Source: Holacanthus passer (Eukaryota > Chordata > Actinopteri > Pomacanthidae). Taken from it: DNA of 64,000 bases. The translations under genes were made by a program, and so were the position numbers. The DNA lies in NCBI GenBank assembly GCA_025331565.1, contig JAFREQ010000014.1, positions 6,776,501-6,840,500 of the forward strand, read 5' to 3'. Below are positions 44,101-59,100 of this stretch, in pieces; the first letter of the stretch is position 1, and the number at the start of each line of letters is the position of its first letter. Under the pieces are notes generated by a model that saw nothing but the letters and a program-made list of their open reading frames with translations, was not told where the DNA came from and searched no databases.

Positions 44101-47100
44101 CAGAGGAGCACTCTGTGAGAGAGATATGACTCTGTGATTTTCCACTGTTTTCCCTCCTTCCAGCGGTCACATGGCTTTCTTGCCTAGAAATTTTAATCTG
44201 GACCTGTGTTTATTCTTTCTGTCTCTTCCTCCCCCCATCTCTCTCTCTCTCTCTCTCTCTTGCCCCTTTCTTCCCATGCCCATCTCCCCCACATCTCTGT
44301 TTTTGTGCCAGTTTGCTGGCATAACACAGATGGCCCTGGCTCAGGCACGGATGTTAATCTGAGAGAAAGATGCCTGTTGTGAGTTTTGCATTGTCGAGAG
44401 GAAACACTTCTTGTGTTTGCCTCTTTCTGTTATAACTCACTGGAATTTATTTTTTAAACTTTGGAAACTTCCCGTTTCTGCCAATTGTGGCTCTGTGTAT
44501 AGATTTTATCTCGGTGTTGAATGCTGTGCGCACACGCGCAGACACAGAGTTTACTTCTGACTTTGTGCAGACTTCATTGTGGTATTTGGCAGTGAGCTTG
44601 TTGTTCTGTAGATTAAATCTGGTTCCCAGCTTGTGAATGCAGAGCTGGCAATGATACCATGGCAGTGATATGAAGCTGCCTGTCTTTGAGTGTCTGCTGG
44701 AGATTTGGCCATTCCTGAACCAAACAAACCCAGCAAATGACACCATGAGTCACAAGGTCAATGGTTCCAAACATTGAATTTTGCTGTAATGGTAGATTAG
44801 ATTGAGCCATGTTGTAGCATGGTAATGCGTTTGTGAGCATAGTTTATGGCTGTCGCTTTGGATTAACACGGATTGAATTAACAACAACAACCCCTTCTTG
44901 ACTGCTCAGATGGCAAAAGGAAAACAGAGTTGGAGATGCTCAAGTGGGTCATTGGTTACAGCCCATTTGGCATTAAGAGGCCCAGGGAAGCAAAGGAAGG
45001 CAGACCCAGTGGCTGTAGCTAACAGTGCCTTGTCAGTGGCCTCATCTTCAGGCATGCCTGAGCTCCTGTGTCACTCAGCCAACCCGAAGACCCTGAGGGA
45101 AGGAGGACAAGCCTGTTAGAGCCACAGCAATGTGGCCTGTGGTACAGGCAACATTTTGCACTGTTGTACTATGTGAAAAAAAGCTTACTTGTCAGTCATG
45201 CTGTCAATTTTACATTGTTTTTTAAAGAGGTAAAAGATGAGTCTTATTTGAATGACAAACAAGACACAAACACAATGTCAGAATTCCAAAATTAGTGTGT
45301 ATTGCATATTGGTACAAGGGGGAATTTTTCTGTCTTCTCTGCCTCCCTGTCTCCTTTCCTCCTTTCTTTCCTTTGCTGCATGTTGTAAGAGAAAGCTATC
45401 AAAACAATGTAGCTCAGAGTTGTAAAGCCAGAGCATGTCTTGACTGTTAAAATGCAGTGTACAGATAAGGTATGACCTGGCATGTTGGTTTAGTGCGACA
45501 ACATGACCTTTGTCCCACATTGGAGAAGGATGCCAGGGAATAAATATTACAAAATCATCTTTCATCTTTAACTAATATAAACTTTGTGCAGCCACTTTTT
45601 TTATATCTTCATGTTTAGCAAAGTTCATTGGGAACACACGCATGCACACACATCACTTGTAGTTAAAGTAGTTCAAGAATTAGAGTGATGTCAAATGCAG
45701 AAAAGCTCTCCCCCTCACTCACTAGAGTTGAAGAGCCCACAAGCAAGGTTTTTCTTGTTGAGGCAGTTATAAATATGTGCAACAAAATTAAATTCAGAGT
45801 GCTTGACAGTTGATAAGTTGGCAGAAAGAGCTAAATATACAGAGGTGGGCAAAATTAAAGAAACACCTCAAAATACAATGCAGTAGCCCAGTATTTTGTT
45901 GAAGCTTATGATGCTTGTCAGATGTGCCATTTTGTGGCTATTAAGGCCGCAGTTTGTAGTATTGTTAAGCAAATTCAAGTTGTATTTCAGCCAGTTTTGG
46001 TGAGGATCTATGTGGGCCTGCTGTTCCTCTTTGCCAATGCATTTTTGCATGCGTTTTTCATTATTGGGACTCATCTCTCATTGCTGCATTACATTGCTTA
46101 TTTTCTTGATTAATTGTTGGTCTATAAAATGCCAAAAAAAAAAAAAGAAAATGCCACTAATGCACCAGCAATATGATCTCTCGTGTCCCGTGTGCTCTTT
46201 TGTTTTTACTTTCTTTTAGGGAAAAACACATCACAAGTATGCAGTCTTTTATATAGCTGATGCATACTGCTTATTGTTATATCAAGTGGTCAAAATATGA
46301 AAGTGTGCTTGCTGTGCCTGCGCATTTGATTGATTGTTATAGTATTGACTTCAGTGATTAGACCAGGATCCAGTGCAACATCCAGAGACAAACCTTCAGC
46401 ATGCTCGTGCAGTCTAACCTTGAACTGATGAAGATTTAACTAAATGGACTTTGACCTCCCTCGTCCCTCCCCAACAATAGAAAGTGTCACAACAGCTCAT
46501 TAGGACTAGTAATCCCTATTGGAATTTAAGATGGTTATTTGTATGAACGAATCTGGAGCACCTCTGTATCCTGTTAAGGCCTCTTGCTTAGTCTCTGCGG
46601 TATGAATACAGGGGTTACTTTTAACACACACTCTAGTTGACCTCTGCATCACTAAGCTATTTACGTAATAATGAGTGCAAAACAAATGACCACACAGTAG
46701 CACTTGTGTTTTAGGTCTAACTGTAAACTGTTAACATTTATTTTGACAGCTCATTTTGAGTGTGAAGTGTCTTATGTTCATGGACTGTTGGATAGAAGAA
46801 TAGTGGTTTGCTCTGAGGTTTTTCCATTAAGCTTAAGTAATATCACTTAAAATGCAGCTGGGATAAATGTACATTTTGTATATGTCGTGCATCTATCTAC
46901 CTACCGCCTACTGAAAATACACCATACAAACAGCTGAATGTACGAGGCCCTATATAGGAAGCATACCCTGTTTCTACATTGCATGAAATGTACACTCAAA
47001 ACACTTGAAAATTAGAAATACTGAGTTACCTTCTGATAAATTCTAACTTCATGAAGCATATCGTATTGACCTGCATCAGAGAGATCCTGATTTAAACCTA

Positions 47101-50100
47101 TGATCTGTGCTTGTGATTTTAATTTTACATCACTGGGATGATGATCTGTTGATCATTGATTGTTTTGTTTTTTTTAATGTTTTTTTTTTTTAAATCTATG
47201 TCAGGTGACTACATAAGTTGTATATCTATATATGTGAATCATCATCGGGTCCTTCCTCTCGCAGCAGTTGTCCTGCTGTCAATCAAATTTAAGGCATCTT
47301 TTTTCATAACGTGAATGTTTTTATTTGCCAGCACTCTTAAGCCAGCATATCTTGCTGCTATGCTGTGTTTTTAGCTTAGTAGTTGCAGTTACAGTTGGCA
47401 GTCATGCATTTAACACAGCGTTCTTGAAATTTGTTTTATAATTGATGAGCTGGGTGGGTTTTGGACTTTCAACGAGGGAGTAGCTTTTAGATGTCCCATG
47501 CAGGAAAAACCCTTGCTTGTGTTTTGCCCGTGTGGTGTTTAGTCTGGGTCAGGGTATTATGCTGAATGAAGGCTGTCTCTCTGGCTCTGTGCCCCCACAC
47601 TGCAGCAGCTGATAAAATGGTCAAGGGAGGGTGGTTGGCCAGGCTGCCCAGTTCGGCTCAGGACATCTCTTCCCATAGCACCACTCTTCTCTCTTGTCTC
47701 AGCTCCAACCCTGATCATCAGTGATGTGGGAAAAGGGGCGCATGTACAAGACTGCCCACCCTCCGCACTCTCACTTTCTGGCTTGCACCAGTCCACGCTG
47801 GCTACATTAGACTTTAGTCATTTACATGGGCATTGAGCACATTTGTGAATATTTGTCTCAAGTCAGAGCAGCCACCCGAGGTATCATAGCACCACAGCTA
47901 TTTGGAGCTAGCTGTATTAGCTACTGTATAGTTTTACAATGGGTTTGAGTATCTGTGTGTTGCCATTAAACGTGGATGTTTGCTGTCTGTGCATGAGTGT
48001 GTGTTGAAGATGTCACTGCCAGCTGTCATGCCTCAGGTTCGGCTGAACACACTGGTTAATCCTGCCTCCTGTCCTCGATGATGCCTCGTTAATTAGAAAT
48101 GAAAAAGCTAACGAAACATGACCTATTTTGATCTTTGCTGCGTGACTGTAGAATCACAGTAATGGATAATCTATGTCAGTAAGTATTATACATCAGTATT
48201 AATGGTCAGCTGACCGTCTGATTAAGTAACTAATAGTTTGAATCTCAGTGACATACTCTGTTCTTGGGCCCGGTAGAGAGAGGTCAACGGGTCTGTTTGC
48301 TGTGTGTCTGATGGAAACGCCAAGGTTCCCCCCAGAATATTTAGCTGAAGTGGTGAGCCATTCAGATTTTGGGTCATGGTTTGGGCATCCTGTCAGTAGA
48401 TAATGGCCTAAATGATAATCTCACTTGTTGAAGATGTTGCATTTGCTGTGTGAAATGGTGCCTCTGATTTCCCCCTGCAGGTTAAGGTTTTATTTCATTA
48501 AAGTGTATTCATTTCATATGTTAATGGTGGAGGCTTTTCTCTTCAACAATCGTCAGAACACCATGGGACCCTTCTCTCTGTTCTTTATTTTTTTCACTGT
48601 GTCTCTACTTTTAGAAGATTGGAGCCCAGCCAATACGTCAATTAGTCGAATCAGATTACAACCAAACCAAGCATTCTATGGTTCTAGCTCCTCAAGTGTG
48701 AGGAGGAGGAAGACATTATAAATTGAATATATTATATTTGGGTTTCGGATTGCTGGATGGACAAAACTTGAAGACATCACCTTGAGCTATGGGAAATTAT
48801 GGGGCCATTTTTCCCTATTTTCTTATGGAGGATTTCTTAGGGGGATTAATTTAAAAAATAATGGATGGATTAATCAATTTTTTCAATTAGCTGCAACCCT
48901 CATTGGCTTATCACACGTGTATCCGTTATCTACGTATGTATGTACTGTAAAATATCCAAAACTCATTACATCTTTGTCATAATGCCATGGCAAATTTGAT
49001 GCATCCTTGTTAAGAATATCTGTTTATGTGTGTATTGAGAAACAATAATTTTTCCAGATACTTACAAACACCTATCTGATTTTCAAAACAAATATATATC
49101 GATATCAACATTGGCCTTAAAAAAAAAGTCAGGCTCTAAACAAAGATGTGATCGGCCAGCAATTGTCAATGCTATTGCATAAGAAGCATTAGTCTTTTAA
49201 GGAAGCAAGTGTGCAATCAGAACTTTTATTTTCTTTGTCTTTGTGTCAAAGAACTGTTTGTTTGTCAGCCTGCGCATTTAGTCATTTTGCGACAGGAAAG
49301 AGGTTTACAGCAAGTTTGTATGCCCTAATCCACATTGGCCAACTCCCGGTCACAATCAGCCAGACACACTCATACACTTAAACACCCATGCAGCAAACAT
49401 AAGTGCCTTTCACTATTGTCCACTTACAGTTTATTTTAATCATAAGTACTTATGTGACATAATGCTTTGTTTTCCCTGTTAACTGAGGCTGCTGGGGGTG
49501 TGGTGGTGTCATACATCTCCTCTTAGTTTCTTCTTGTCTCTTCCTCCTCTTAACTCACTCCCTTCATACCCAAACAGCAGATGAGTCAATTGGTCATAGG
49601 TTGATTTTTACTGTATTGTCTTATTATCACAGTGGCTTGTCGTCATCAACGGTGTTCCTGTTTTTCAGGCTCCTCCTTGACAAGGCTGAGTGATACATGC
49701 ATATTTCTGCTCTCCTCTTAGCCTTTGAGCGGTCCCACCAGCAACATTTAAAATATTATGCTGTGCCACCCTGAGTGCCATTGTCCAATTAACACTGTTT
49801 GGGTGTAGAGTGATTGCATGTCAGGGCAACACTGAAATAGAGATAACAGAGTGACCGGGACAACTGTTGGCCAAATTCTCCAGCAACCATGACTGATGGG
49901 ACACAATTTAGCTGCGGGCAGTCTGCTGGCTCATGGCTCGCCCTGCACCAGCTTTTGTTACGGCAGGGGAAGCACTGCAATACTCATCAGTTATTGAGGA
50001 TTGGTGCAGAGGGTGGCAGGACAGCCAAGTGATTTAGCATACCTCCTTCAACCTGGCAACCAGGGATCTGATCCCAAACATCATCATTGTTGAAAGCTTT

Positions 50101-53100
50101 AAATAAGCTATGGATAAAACACAGCTTTTGGGGGTGGTGTTCTGTCTGATTCTGACCCCCAGTAAAGAGCATTGTCCTGCATGGATCAATAAAGCATCAC
50201 AGTATGATTGTGACTGAACTAAAGCTTTTCCTTGTGGTGTTAAAAAGCTGCAATAAGGCCTGGCAGCTCTGTGGTTTCAGTGTGACCCGCTGTGTGTGTG
50301 TGTGTGTGTGTGAGTGAGACAAATCTGTACAGTTCTACCTTTTTAAATGTCTTAATGATTACAACAGAGCCCGGTTTTAGTTTGTTTTACAAGAACATCC
50401 TGGGGTGAAATATTTTCTCCCTTAATCTCCTTAGCTAAATGTTGTGACACATATCGAGTGTGGCTGGCTTTAGCTGTCTAGGTTTTATAGTAGAGGCTGT
50501 TGACAAGTCGTTTGAATATAAATCCCTGTCACACTGTTGTTAGTAAGTCCAAATGATGCTAATCTGTCCCTTGTTAAGCAAGGATCAAGATGAGGCCAGG
50601 TTGATGGGGGAAAGAGGAAATTGTAATTAGGAACACAAAGCTGTGGAGAGAGACCAAGTTGACAATTTTTGTGTAAGTGTAATTTGCCTGCCATAATTAG
50701 ACAGAATGCTGAAACCTGTTGCTCCCCTAATAAGTTTACTCCTCTCTGTGGTTGGCTGACCTTAGGTATTTGAATGGTAGGCAAGAATCCTGGGTCAGCT
50801 GTTTAGTTATTTTTTTAGACCCGTCTGCACCAACGTCCAAAAACATAGCTCTAAAATTTTTTACGAGAGAATAAAGCCTGTTATCTTCTCTGCCTCTATG
50901 CTTTGTTACTGGCCTTTTATGTTTTATATAGTTTATGTGTGATCATTAAACCAAAAGTAAAAGACTGTTCATTCCATTTGCTTAAGTCCAGTACATTTTT
51001 TGTGTGAGGGCCAAATAAGACAAACAAAACAGAACAGGTTCAATATGTACCTCGGTTTTGGGGTTTACATTAGGTCCATTTAATTTTTCAGATTTTTGTC
51101 ATTTATTTTGAAAAATGTAAACATTCAGCTGTTGCTCATTGGCCAAAATAGCACAAGGACAAAGTAATGCTCATCATAAGACACTGACTTGTTGATAATT
51201 CCTGAAGAACTACAGCTTGCGCTTGTTTATACAGGTCAGCACAATGGACTGACTAAAATGCACATGTGAAGGCATGTTTTATTGGTGCCCAAGTGTTTTG
51301 ACCATATGTTTAAGTTCTGTATTCTCTGCGGCTGCATTCCATTCTGCATTCTGTTTTGCAATTACATTCTCATTTGTCTTGTGTTATGAATCCTCTCGCT
51401 AAATGCCCAACTCACGTGTTTACGAAAACTTTTTTTTTTTTAAATATAGGCTTATTCTGAAAAGACTGGGAAAGTTGTGGAATGATCCAAAAAACACCTG
51501 TTTGGATCATTCCACAGGTAAACAGGTTCACTGGTAACAGGTGATAGTGTCATGATTGTGTATGAAAGGTTCATCCTGGAAAGGCTCAGTCTTTCACAAA
51601 CAAGGATATGGTGAGGTTCACCACTTTGTCAGATACATGATTGTATAAAGGATATTACCACATGGCAGTGTCAGTAAACACAGATTTCCGTTTTCACATG
51701 ATTGTATCCCTTTTGTATTTACGGTTTACACAGTGTCCCAACTTTTTTGTAATCAGGCTTGTAATCATGATTATGATTTTTGCCATAATCAATCAGCCTT
51801 ACCAGTCACCACTTATTTTATGTTTCAGTCTTTTGGCTGTTGTATACCACTGACATTTTATAGTAATAAAATAATTTAGTCCAAAGTCTGTTTACCTACT
51901 CTAAATCTACTGAAATCTGTCTGTATATTTCTAGACTAAAGGCTTGTATAAGGTAATTCACAACCCTAATTTGGGGTATGTAATTTCAGTTATGAGATGG
52001 GAAGAATCCATCTTGATAAATGTCATGACTCACTGTTTTTGGTGTGCGTGCGTGCGTTTGTCAAAATTTCTGTCCATAAAGTTTTCCCTGACTGAGAACT
52101 CTATCGACATCTATCACGCACTTGTGTGAGTCACATGTCTCTTTGATTCATGCTCCAGAGAGGTGGCCTGCCTCAACGCTCCTTTACCCCGACAGCTCCC
52201 TTAAACTAGGGGCAATCTGATTCTATTAGTGGATAATCAATAGTAGACACTCATACCGCTGTAGCCCCCTCAATTCCTGTGACACTTCACAACATTTTTT
52301 TATCAAGCACAAAGTGGCCCCCTGAGGAAAAATCAGCCACGTCATTCTGTTAGCGAAACAGTGTTTTGACTCATCTGTCTGCACACAATTGTGCCTGCAC
52401 TGTGTGTTTGTACAAACTATTAGTTTTTGTCATATTGTTTGAGTATAACAAGTTGTTTTGTTTTTTTTTTTTGTTGTGCTTCTGTTCATGGCAGAAATTC
52501 CAATTTAATGGTAAATCCTTTGACATGCTTGAAGAGCTCTCTACTGTTTAGTACTTGTGTTTGTTGGAGAACTGGATACTCCAGAATTCAATTCCACATG
52601 AAGATGCTCAGTGTTTGGCAGATTTATGTTGTGTTATGTGTGTTTTCTCTGCTCTCTGCATGAGTTTGATAGGCCAATAATCAAGCTTGATTAGCGATGC
52701 TGACTACATTACACAGACTAGTTTCCAGGCTTGTTTAAAAGGGCCACATCACATTCTTCAGTAATCTGAGCTATTTTTGTATCAAAGTTTCACAAATGAC
52801 ATGGCAGTATTTTTATCCAGTCTGTTGCATTTAGAGACTCACAATGTATTGTGTTCAGATATATTTGGGTACTTAAAAGTAGGCTTGGCTAGGAATTGTA
52901 CTGAATGACAAAATATCCACTTTGCTGGCACAGTAAGGCGCCTGGAGTGATACCATCTACCAGTGCGTACCGCACATTCTGTAGTATAGGTGGTCTCAGT
53001 GTAATTCCAATTCCAAACTAAGACTGTGTTTATGCCATTTTCTTCCCATAGAATTAGATCATTTTAATATCTGACAGGGAAACAACTAAAGCATTTTATA

Positions 53101-56100
53101 TAAAACCAATTGGCTCCCCTAACTGGGAACTGTAGGTCATACAGATTTATTGTATCTGCCCTTAAACCCTCAGGTAATATAGCTAAGCTAATAGCAGTCT
53201 CTCCACAGTTTCTTCTTGAGTGGACAGTGCATGTTAAAGATGACATGTGACATTCAGGCAAGAGAACTTGACTTGAACACATAGTTTTGCAATTACATGG
53301 TACATTCGCCTGCAAAGTTACCAAGACTGATATTTTAATCTATTACCTGGTCCCTGTCGCGCCAGAGGCCCCCTGTTAAGGTATCTCGGTCTGTTAGGTC
53401 TGTGTTGCTGTATGAACTACCAGAGCTGTGGAAGTAATAGAGCCCAGCACACAGATATCGTGGGTGGCAGCATAGTGGAGCACAGTTTTATAGATTACTT
53501 CCTGCTAATGTCACAATCTATTTTTCCCCGTCTCTGTTGCCCGGTATGGTTTTCTTTGTGTGTGTTTAATCTCGCCTGGGCGGCTCCACACTCTGCTGTG
53601 GCCTCTTGAGCTGTTTCCTTTAGCCAAGTGTACAGTACTGGCTGGATAAGATTCTGAAAACATACGTGCACACAAACACTAGATAATGTGTTTGCGGCAC
53701 CACTCTGTTTTCAAATGTAATGTAATAATGTGTCACATTTGTTAAAAGCTCACATCCCTCACAGTAACTATGAGACAGTTAATGAGTCTCATATCTTGAT
53801 GCTTCTGTGATATCCATTGTCTGGCGTGTGTGTATGTATGAGTGTGTGTGTGCCTTGGGAATGACATTCTCCCAGTGTCTCAGTGTGCATATGTATCTGT
53901 CTGTGTATCTCGCCAAGCTGTGCACAACACCTCTGAGTCTACATGTGGCTTCTGAATTATGTAGAAGCCCCAATGTCTGCTGAGAGAAAACAGAAGTGGG
54001 AGAGCAAATGGAGGTGTGTGTGTGTGTGTGTGTGTGAGTGTGGGGGATTGGGTGTGTGATTGGGACTTGGGGAAACACTCTGTGGTGGGGGTAAGGGGGT
54101 TATTTATGAAAAGCAGCAGGATTCCTTAAGGATGAGAGGAGGGGGCATGAAAGATATGGCAGCAATATGGGGAGAAGAAGGGAGGAAAGCTGCAGTGCTC
54201 CAGGGTTGAAATATGCTTGAAGTTGTCAGTCTTGTTCCTCACGGACTCTCCTTTTAGACCTATGGTTCAGGTAAACTTTCGGTCCATGTGCTGCTCTTGT
54301 GCAGCAAAGAACCCTTGGGGATAACCCAGCCCAACTTGGCCCCAGCCTTCCATTGCTCAGCTTGCCTCTGTCGAACGGGTTCTCTGCAGAACTGAATTAT
54401 TCATTGGACTTTAGAAGAGTGCAGTGAAAATCCCCACCCCCCACACACTTGCACACAAAACCTGATATGCCACATTCACAGACACAATGCTTTATCATCA
54501 TATCACTCCACTCTTCAACACATTGCATCACAGCACATCTTGCTTCATTGTTAATTTTTAGGTTATTCAGAGTGATTTCCTATCTGTTCTGCTGTTTCAT
54601 CCAACAGGGAGTTCACTCTGGTTGAATAATTAAATAGATTAGATCTTGCTAGGTTGTGTTCATTGCATTCCACCGTCCGTGTCGTCCGTCTCTGTGAGGG
54701 GTGGGGTCATGCTTCTGGTCCATGCTCAGTGCTGAGTGCACGTGTGTGTTTGTTACGTAAGTCCTTGCTGTGGTGGTCAAAAAAAGGGGAATTTGCAGTA
54801 AAGAAACCTTAGGCAATACCGAGAGCAAGGTGCTCTCAGAGTGGGGTCAGTCTTACAGAGAGTTGAAGAGGGAAAGGATTGAGAGGGAGCGGTTACCAAA
54901 GATGTGTTTCTGTGTGTGCAGGGGATGTTTGGTTATGGAGGAGGGAGTGGTTGATGTTCGGGGTGCAGAGAGGGAGACAGATTGCAGATATGGGGGGAGG
55001 GGGGGAAGGAGCAAAAGGTAGTGGATGAGAGAGAGCAAGCAAGCAAGTGATGGAGATGGAGAACGACGGAAGAGATCGATGACACATAACCTTTAGCTGC
55101 AGTGTGTAGTGGGTGTGGCCATGTTAATGTGTGGGTTCATTCTCCCCTCCAGTCACTATGATTTGTCACCCTTTAATGTCTCGTTACACAAGCTATGTGT
55201 TTTTGGATACATTAAAGCTGAATGAGACGTCACTCGTGACTGGCATTATACTTTAAATGTACTTTAAATATCACACACATGCGTGATATTTAGGCTGAAT
55301 CTTGCTGCTTGAGGAAACAACCTGATCTGGGTTCTTCCCCCACACACAAAACTGCTGACTGTCATCAGCTTTGATGTGCATATGGTCCAATTAGAGATGT
55401 GTATATGGCTCAAAGACTGACACTAACCCCTCTCTCACTAACTCTGTCTTTCCCATGTGCTAAAACATACTGAATGCATGAATTCAGAATGTGCAGAAGT
55501 CCTCCAAATTGATGTCTTCTTCCATCTGGTAGTTCCTGTGAAGCAAATATAGTAAGTTACTTCTCATTAGGCATTCATATTAATTGTGTTTTTTCGCTGC
55601 ATCTGTCGTCTTTCCTCTAGGATCGCAAGCTGTCAAAAGTCGAACGTCAACGCTTTAAGGAAGAGGCAGAGATGTTGAAAGGTCTCCAACATCCCAACAT
55701 TGTCCGTTTCTATGACTTTTGGGAATCACCCCTTAAAGGGAAGAAGTGCATCGTTTTAGTCACAGAGCTCATGACGTCAGGAACACTAAAAACGTGAGTA
55801 CTGATGAAGGCAGATATGGTCCAGACAAATTCTCTGACAAATACTGTAACTGTTTGTGCCTGTTACAGATACTTTATTTACTATTTATCTACCGCTACTT
55901 TAGTGATGCACCTTTCTATTCTGTTGGAATTCTGCTGGAAATTTCCCCGTTGTGGGATGAATAAAGGAATATATGATCTTATCTTATATTTGTCGTGGTT
56001 AAAGTAAACTTACATTTACACTTGTGCCATTAATATTGTCTGTTCTATAGTGCTTTACTGAAAATATATTTTTAAACTCATGTGATTATCAGGTAATGTT

Positions 56101-59100
56101 TCTCTCTCCTTCCTACAGCTATCTAAAGCGTTTCAAAGTAATGAAGCCCAAGGTGCTGAGGAGCTGGTGCAGACAGATCCTGAAAGGCCTTCACTTCCTC
56201 CACACCAGGACCCCTCCCATCATCCATAGGGACCTCAAATGTGATAACATCTTTATCACTGGCCCTACAGGCTCGGTCAAGATAGGGGATTTAGGACTGG
56301 CAACACTCAAGGCGGCTTCCTTTGCTAAGAGCGTCATAGGTAGAACACTTTAAAATGTAACTTGTCAGATTTATGGTTCTCGCAGTAAAGAAGTAAAATG
56401 AAATATCCATTTGGCAATCTTCTCTCTTTAGGCACCCCGGAATTCATGGCTCCAGAGATGTATGAGGAACACTATGACGAGGCCGTGGATGTCTATGCCT
56501 TTGGCATGTGCATGCTAGAGATGGCCACCTCAGAATACCCCTACTCCGAGTGTCAGAATGCTGCTCAGATATACCGCAAAGTCACCAGTGTAAGTCCAGA
56601 TTCTGTACTTTTTTCCAGTGTGTTTCAGAAATGAGATATTTAGGGAAAATATTTTTCCCAATAAATAACAGCTGGGACAGTTTAATCATGCAATATAATA
56701 TCTTAATAATACAATAATGATAATAATAATTGTGCTATAATTGTACAGACAAAACAGGTGACAAATATTCTCCTCATTCTCCTCATCATATGGTGTAACT
56801 CTCTAATTTTATTTATAAAATTGTCAACAAAAAAGCTTTTTTTTTGTCTCTAAAAGAGATCCTGCTTGTAGCATGCATTTTTAAATAATACAGGGTCATG
56901 TTTAGTGAACATGTAAGATGGTGAATAGTAATGTCAGGGATGTTTTAGCTTCTTCACCACACAGTCATTTCAGGGAGTTTTTCATTGCAGAAATGCATCT
57001 TTTGTTAGAGCACAAGATCTGCTGTTTTCAGCTACATGGATCCTCAGCCTTGAATTTCTTGGGTGAATAATCTAAAGAGCCATATGGAGTCACAGAGGGA
57101 GTCCAAATCTCCTTTGTTTTTTAGATAAAGCCCTAAAGGCTCTATTCCACTCCATTTCAATGAGTGTGTTCCTGCTAGAAACGCACACTGAAAAACTGTT
57201 TTTAGAGAAGGGGTTGGGTTATGTCTAAAGTCGTGATAGACTTTCTGATTTGAGAGTGTTGATTTCCCACTCTTGAGACTTGGCAGGGCTGGAGTCTGAG
57301 AGAAGACTCTCTTTGTTAAAGAAGAGAAGACCTCAATGCCCATATTAATGGCAGGGCAGGATCAGTGAAGCTGTCTTTGGATACTGTTCTCTGCATTGTT
57401 ACAGTATGCATATTAGAGTGCCCTACAGGGACCACTGCAGGATATTAATAGGAGATTGATCAAAGAGGAACCCTGATAGCTTTATACTACTCCCTGAGCA
57501 CATACAGCATGCAGCTGCATAATTGGTAGCAATGTTAATCCAGAGGATGCATAAACTTTATATCTTAAATGTAGAAAATATCTTTTTTAAGATTTAATGA
57601 TCTCACAAGTTATGTGAACACTATAGCTAATGCTGCACCTTGGAGAGAAATACATGGGTAAAATGTGCCTGCAAAAGCATATTAAAGAAAGTCACAGTGA
57701 TGTGCTAAAAAAATTTACATAAGTTCCACCATTTTAAAAGTAATACTCTGACCAAAGCCTTTCAAACACTCCCTGTTGAAGCATGAAAATGTCTATTGAA
57801 ACTTCTCAAACCATATGCTCAGGGTGTTCTGAACAGTCAACATGCCATAGGAATCAAGGCCAAATGTGTTCTAATTGTAGTTTACAAACAAACAACATCA
57901 GGAGCCAGGGCAGTGGTTTGAGAGGTTTCTGTGAATGCTTTTGTGCTTTTTGGAATCCACTGCAGCTGACATAGATTTGAGCTGACCACAGCTGCTGTGC
58001 TCTGTCAAGGCCGACAAGCCTACAGGGTGTGAGTGTGTGATACTTAAAAGATAAGATTTGGGGTGGAGTATCACAAAAACATCCCTGCACTCTCTTTCCT
58101 TTGCTGTTCCTTTGTGATTTTTCTTCATCAACACGCTATCCGTCCTCAGCATTTTGTTTACATTTCCCTTTTCTCAGGGAGTGAAGCCAGCCAGCTACAA
58201 CAAGGTCATGGATCCTGAAATCAAGGAGATTATTGGGGAGTGTATCTGCCAAAAGAAAGAGGAGCGGTGAGTGACTGTCCCTGTCATTGTCCAGCGTCCA
58301 GCCAACAGTGCCCACAAGGTGCCCTCTCATCTTTCATGCCTTGTCTCACCTCCCCCGCTTCATTGCTGTGGCGCTGACAGTTGGGCTCTCAGCAGCAATA
58401 CAGTCTCCCACCATATCTGCAGGGTGTCTTTCATTTCTGTTACATAATGAGTTTGTCCACAGAGGGAAAATAACCCTTAATTAGCTTCCAGTGGCATTTT
58501 TTTTATTGAAGCATGATTGGGTTCAGCGAGTGGCTTTGTTCGGGCAGCACAGGTTGTCCATGTTAAACGAGGCCAAGATGTCCGACCAGAGTTCTTGTAC
58601 CACAGCTAACCATGTTGATGCTAATGCTATCTTCAAACATTGTACGTTAGAGATAAGTGCCATCGGTGTGTGTCATGCGGATTTGTGCCAGAGTCTTGAT
58701 CTTTGGTGTTCCTTCTCACAGGTACACCATCAAGGACCTGTTGAACCATGCTTTCTTTGCCGAGGACACGGGTGTAAGGGTGGAGCTCGCTGAGGAGGAT
58801 GATGGGAAAAAGGCCTCAATAGCCCTGAAACTGTGGGTGGAAGACCACAAGAAGTTAAAAGGGAAGTACAAGGAGAGTGGAGCCATCGAGTTTACGTTTG
58901 ACCTGGAAAAGGAGGTCCCTGAGGTTGTGGCACAGGAGATGGTGAGTGAAGAATTGAAGGCAGAGTCAGAAAAATGAATTAATACAAATATTCAACTCAT
59001 TCATATATTATTTAAAAATAGGAGCATATTTGGAGATAAATACCTTTTCAAAATCCTCTGCATATTTTCAATTTCAGTACTAAGTTAGTTGTAACCCATG

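Larger units (their letters stand above)
41179..55620 (+). other. wnk2 intron 1 (14.4 kb)
   Basis: A long first intron with no recognisable exon. Contents seen: a (CT)n tract (44240-44261), fish repeat fragments with GATTAAT/AATTGTTGG motifs (43370-43575, 46080-46145, 48840-48900), (GT)n tracts (50291-50312, 54014-54036) and a truncated MITE (51449-51757). A large first intron may hold enhancers; none can be pinned down by eye. Confidence 0.75.
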
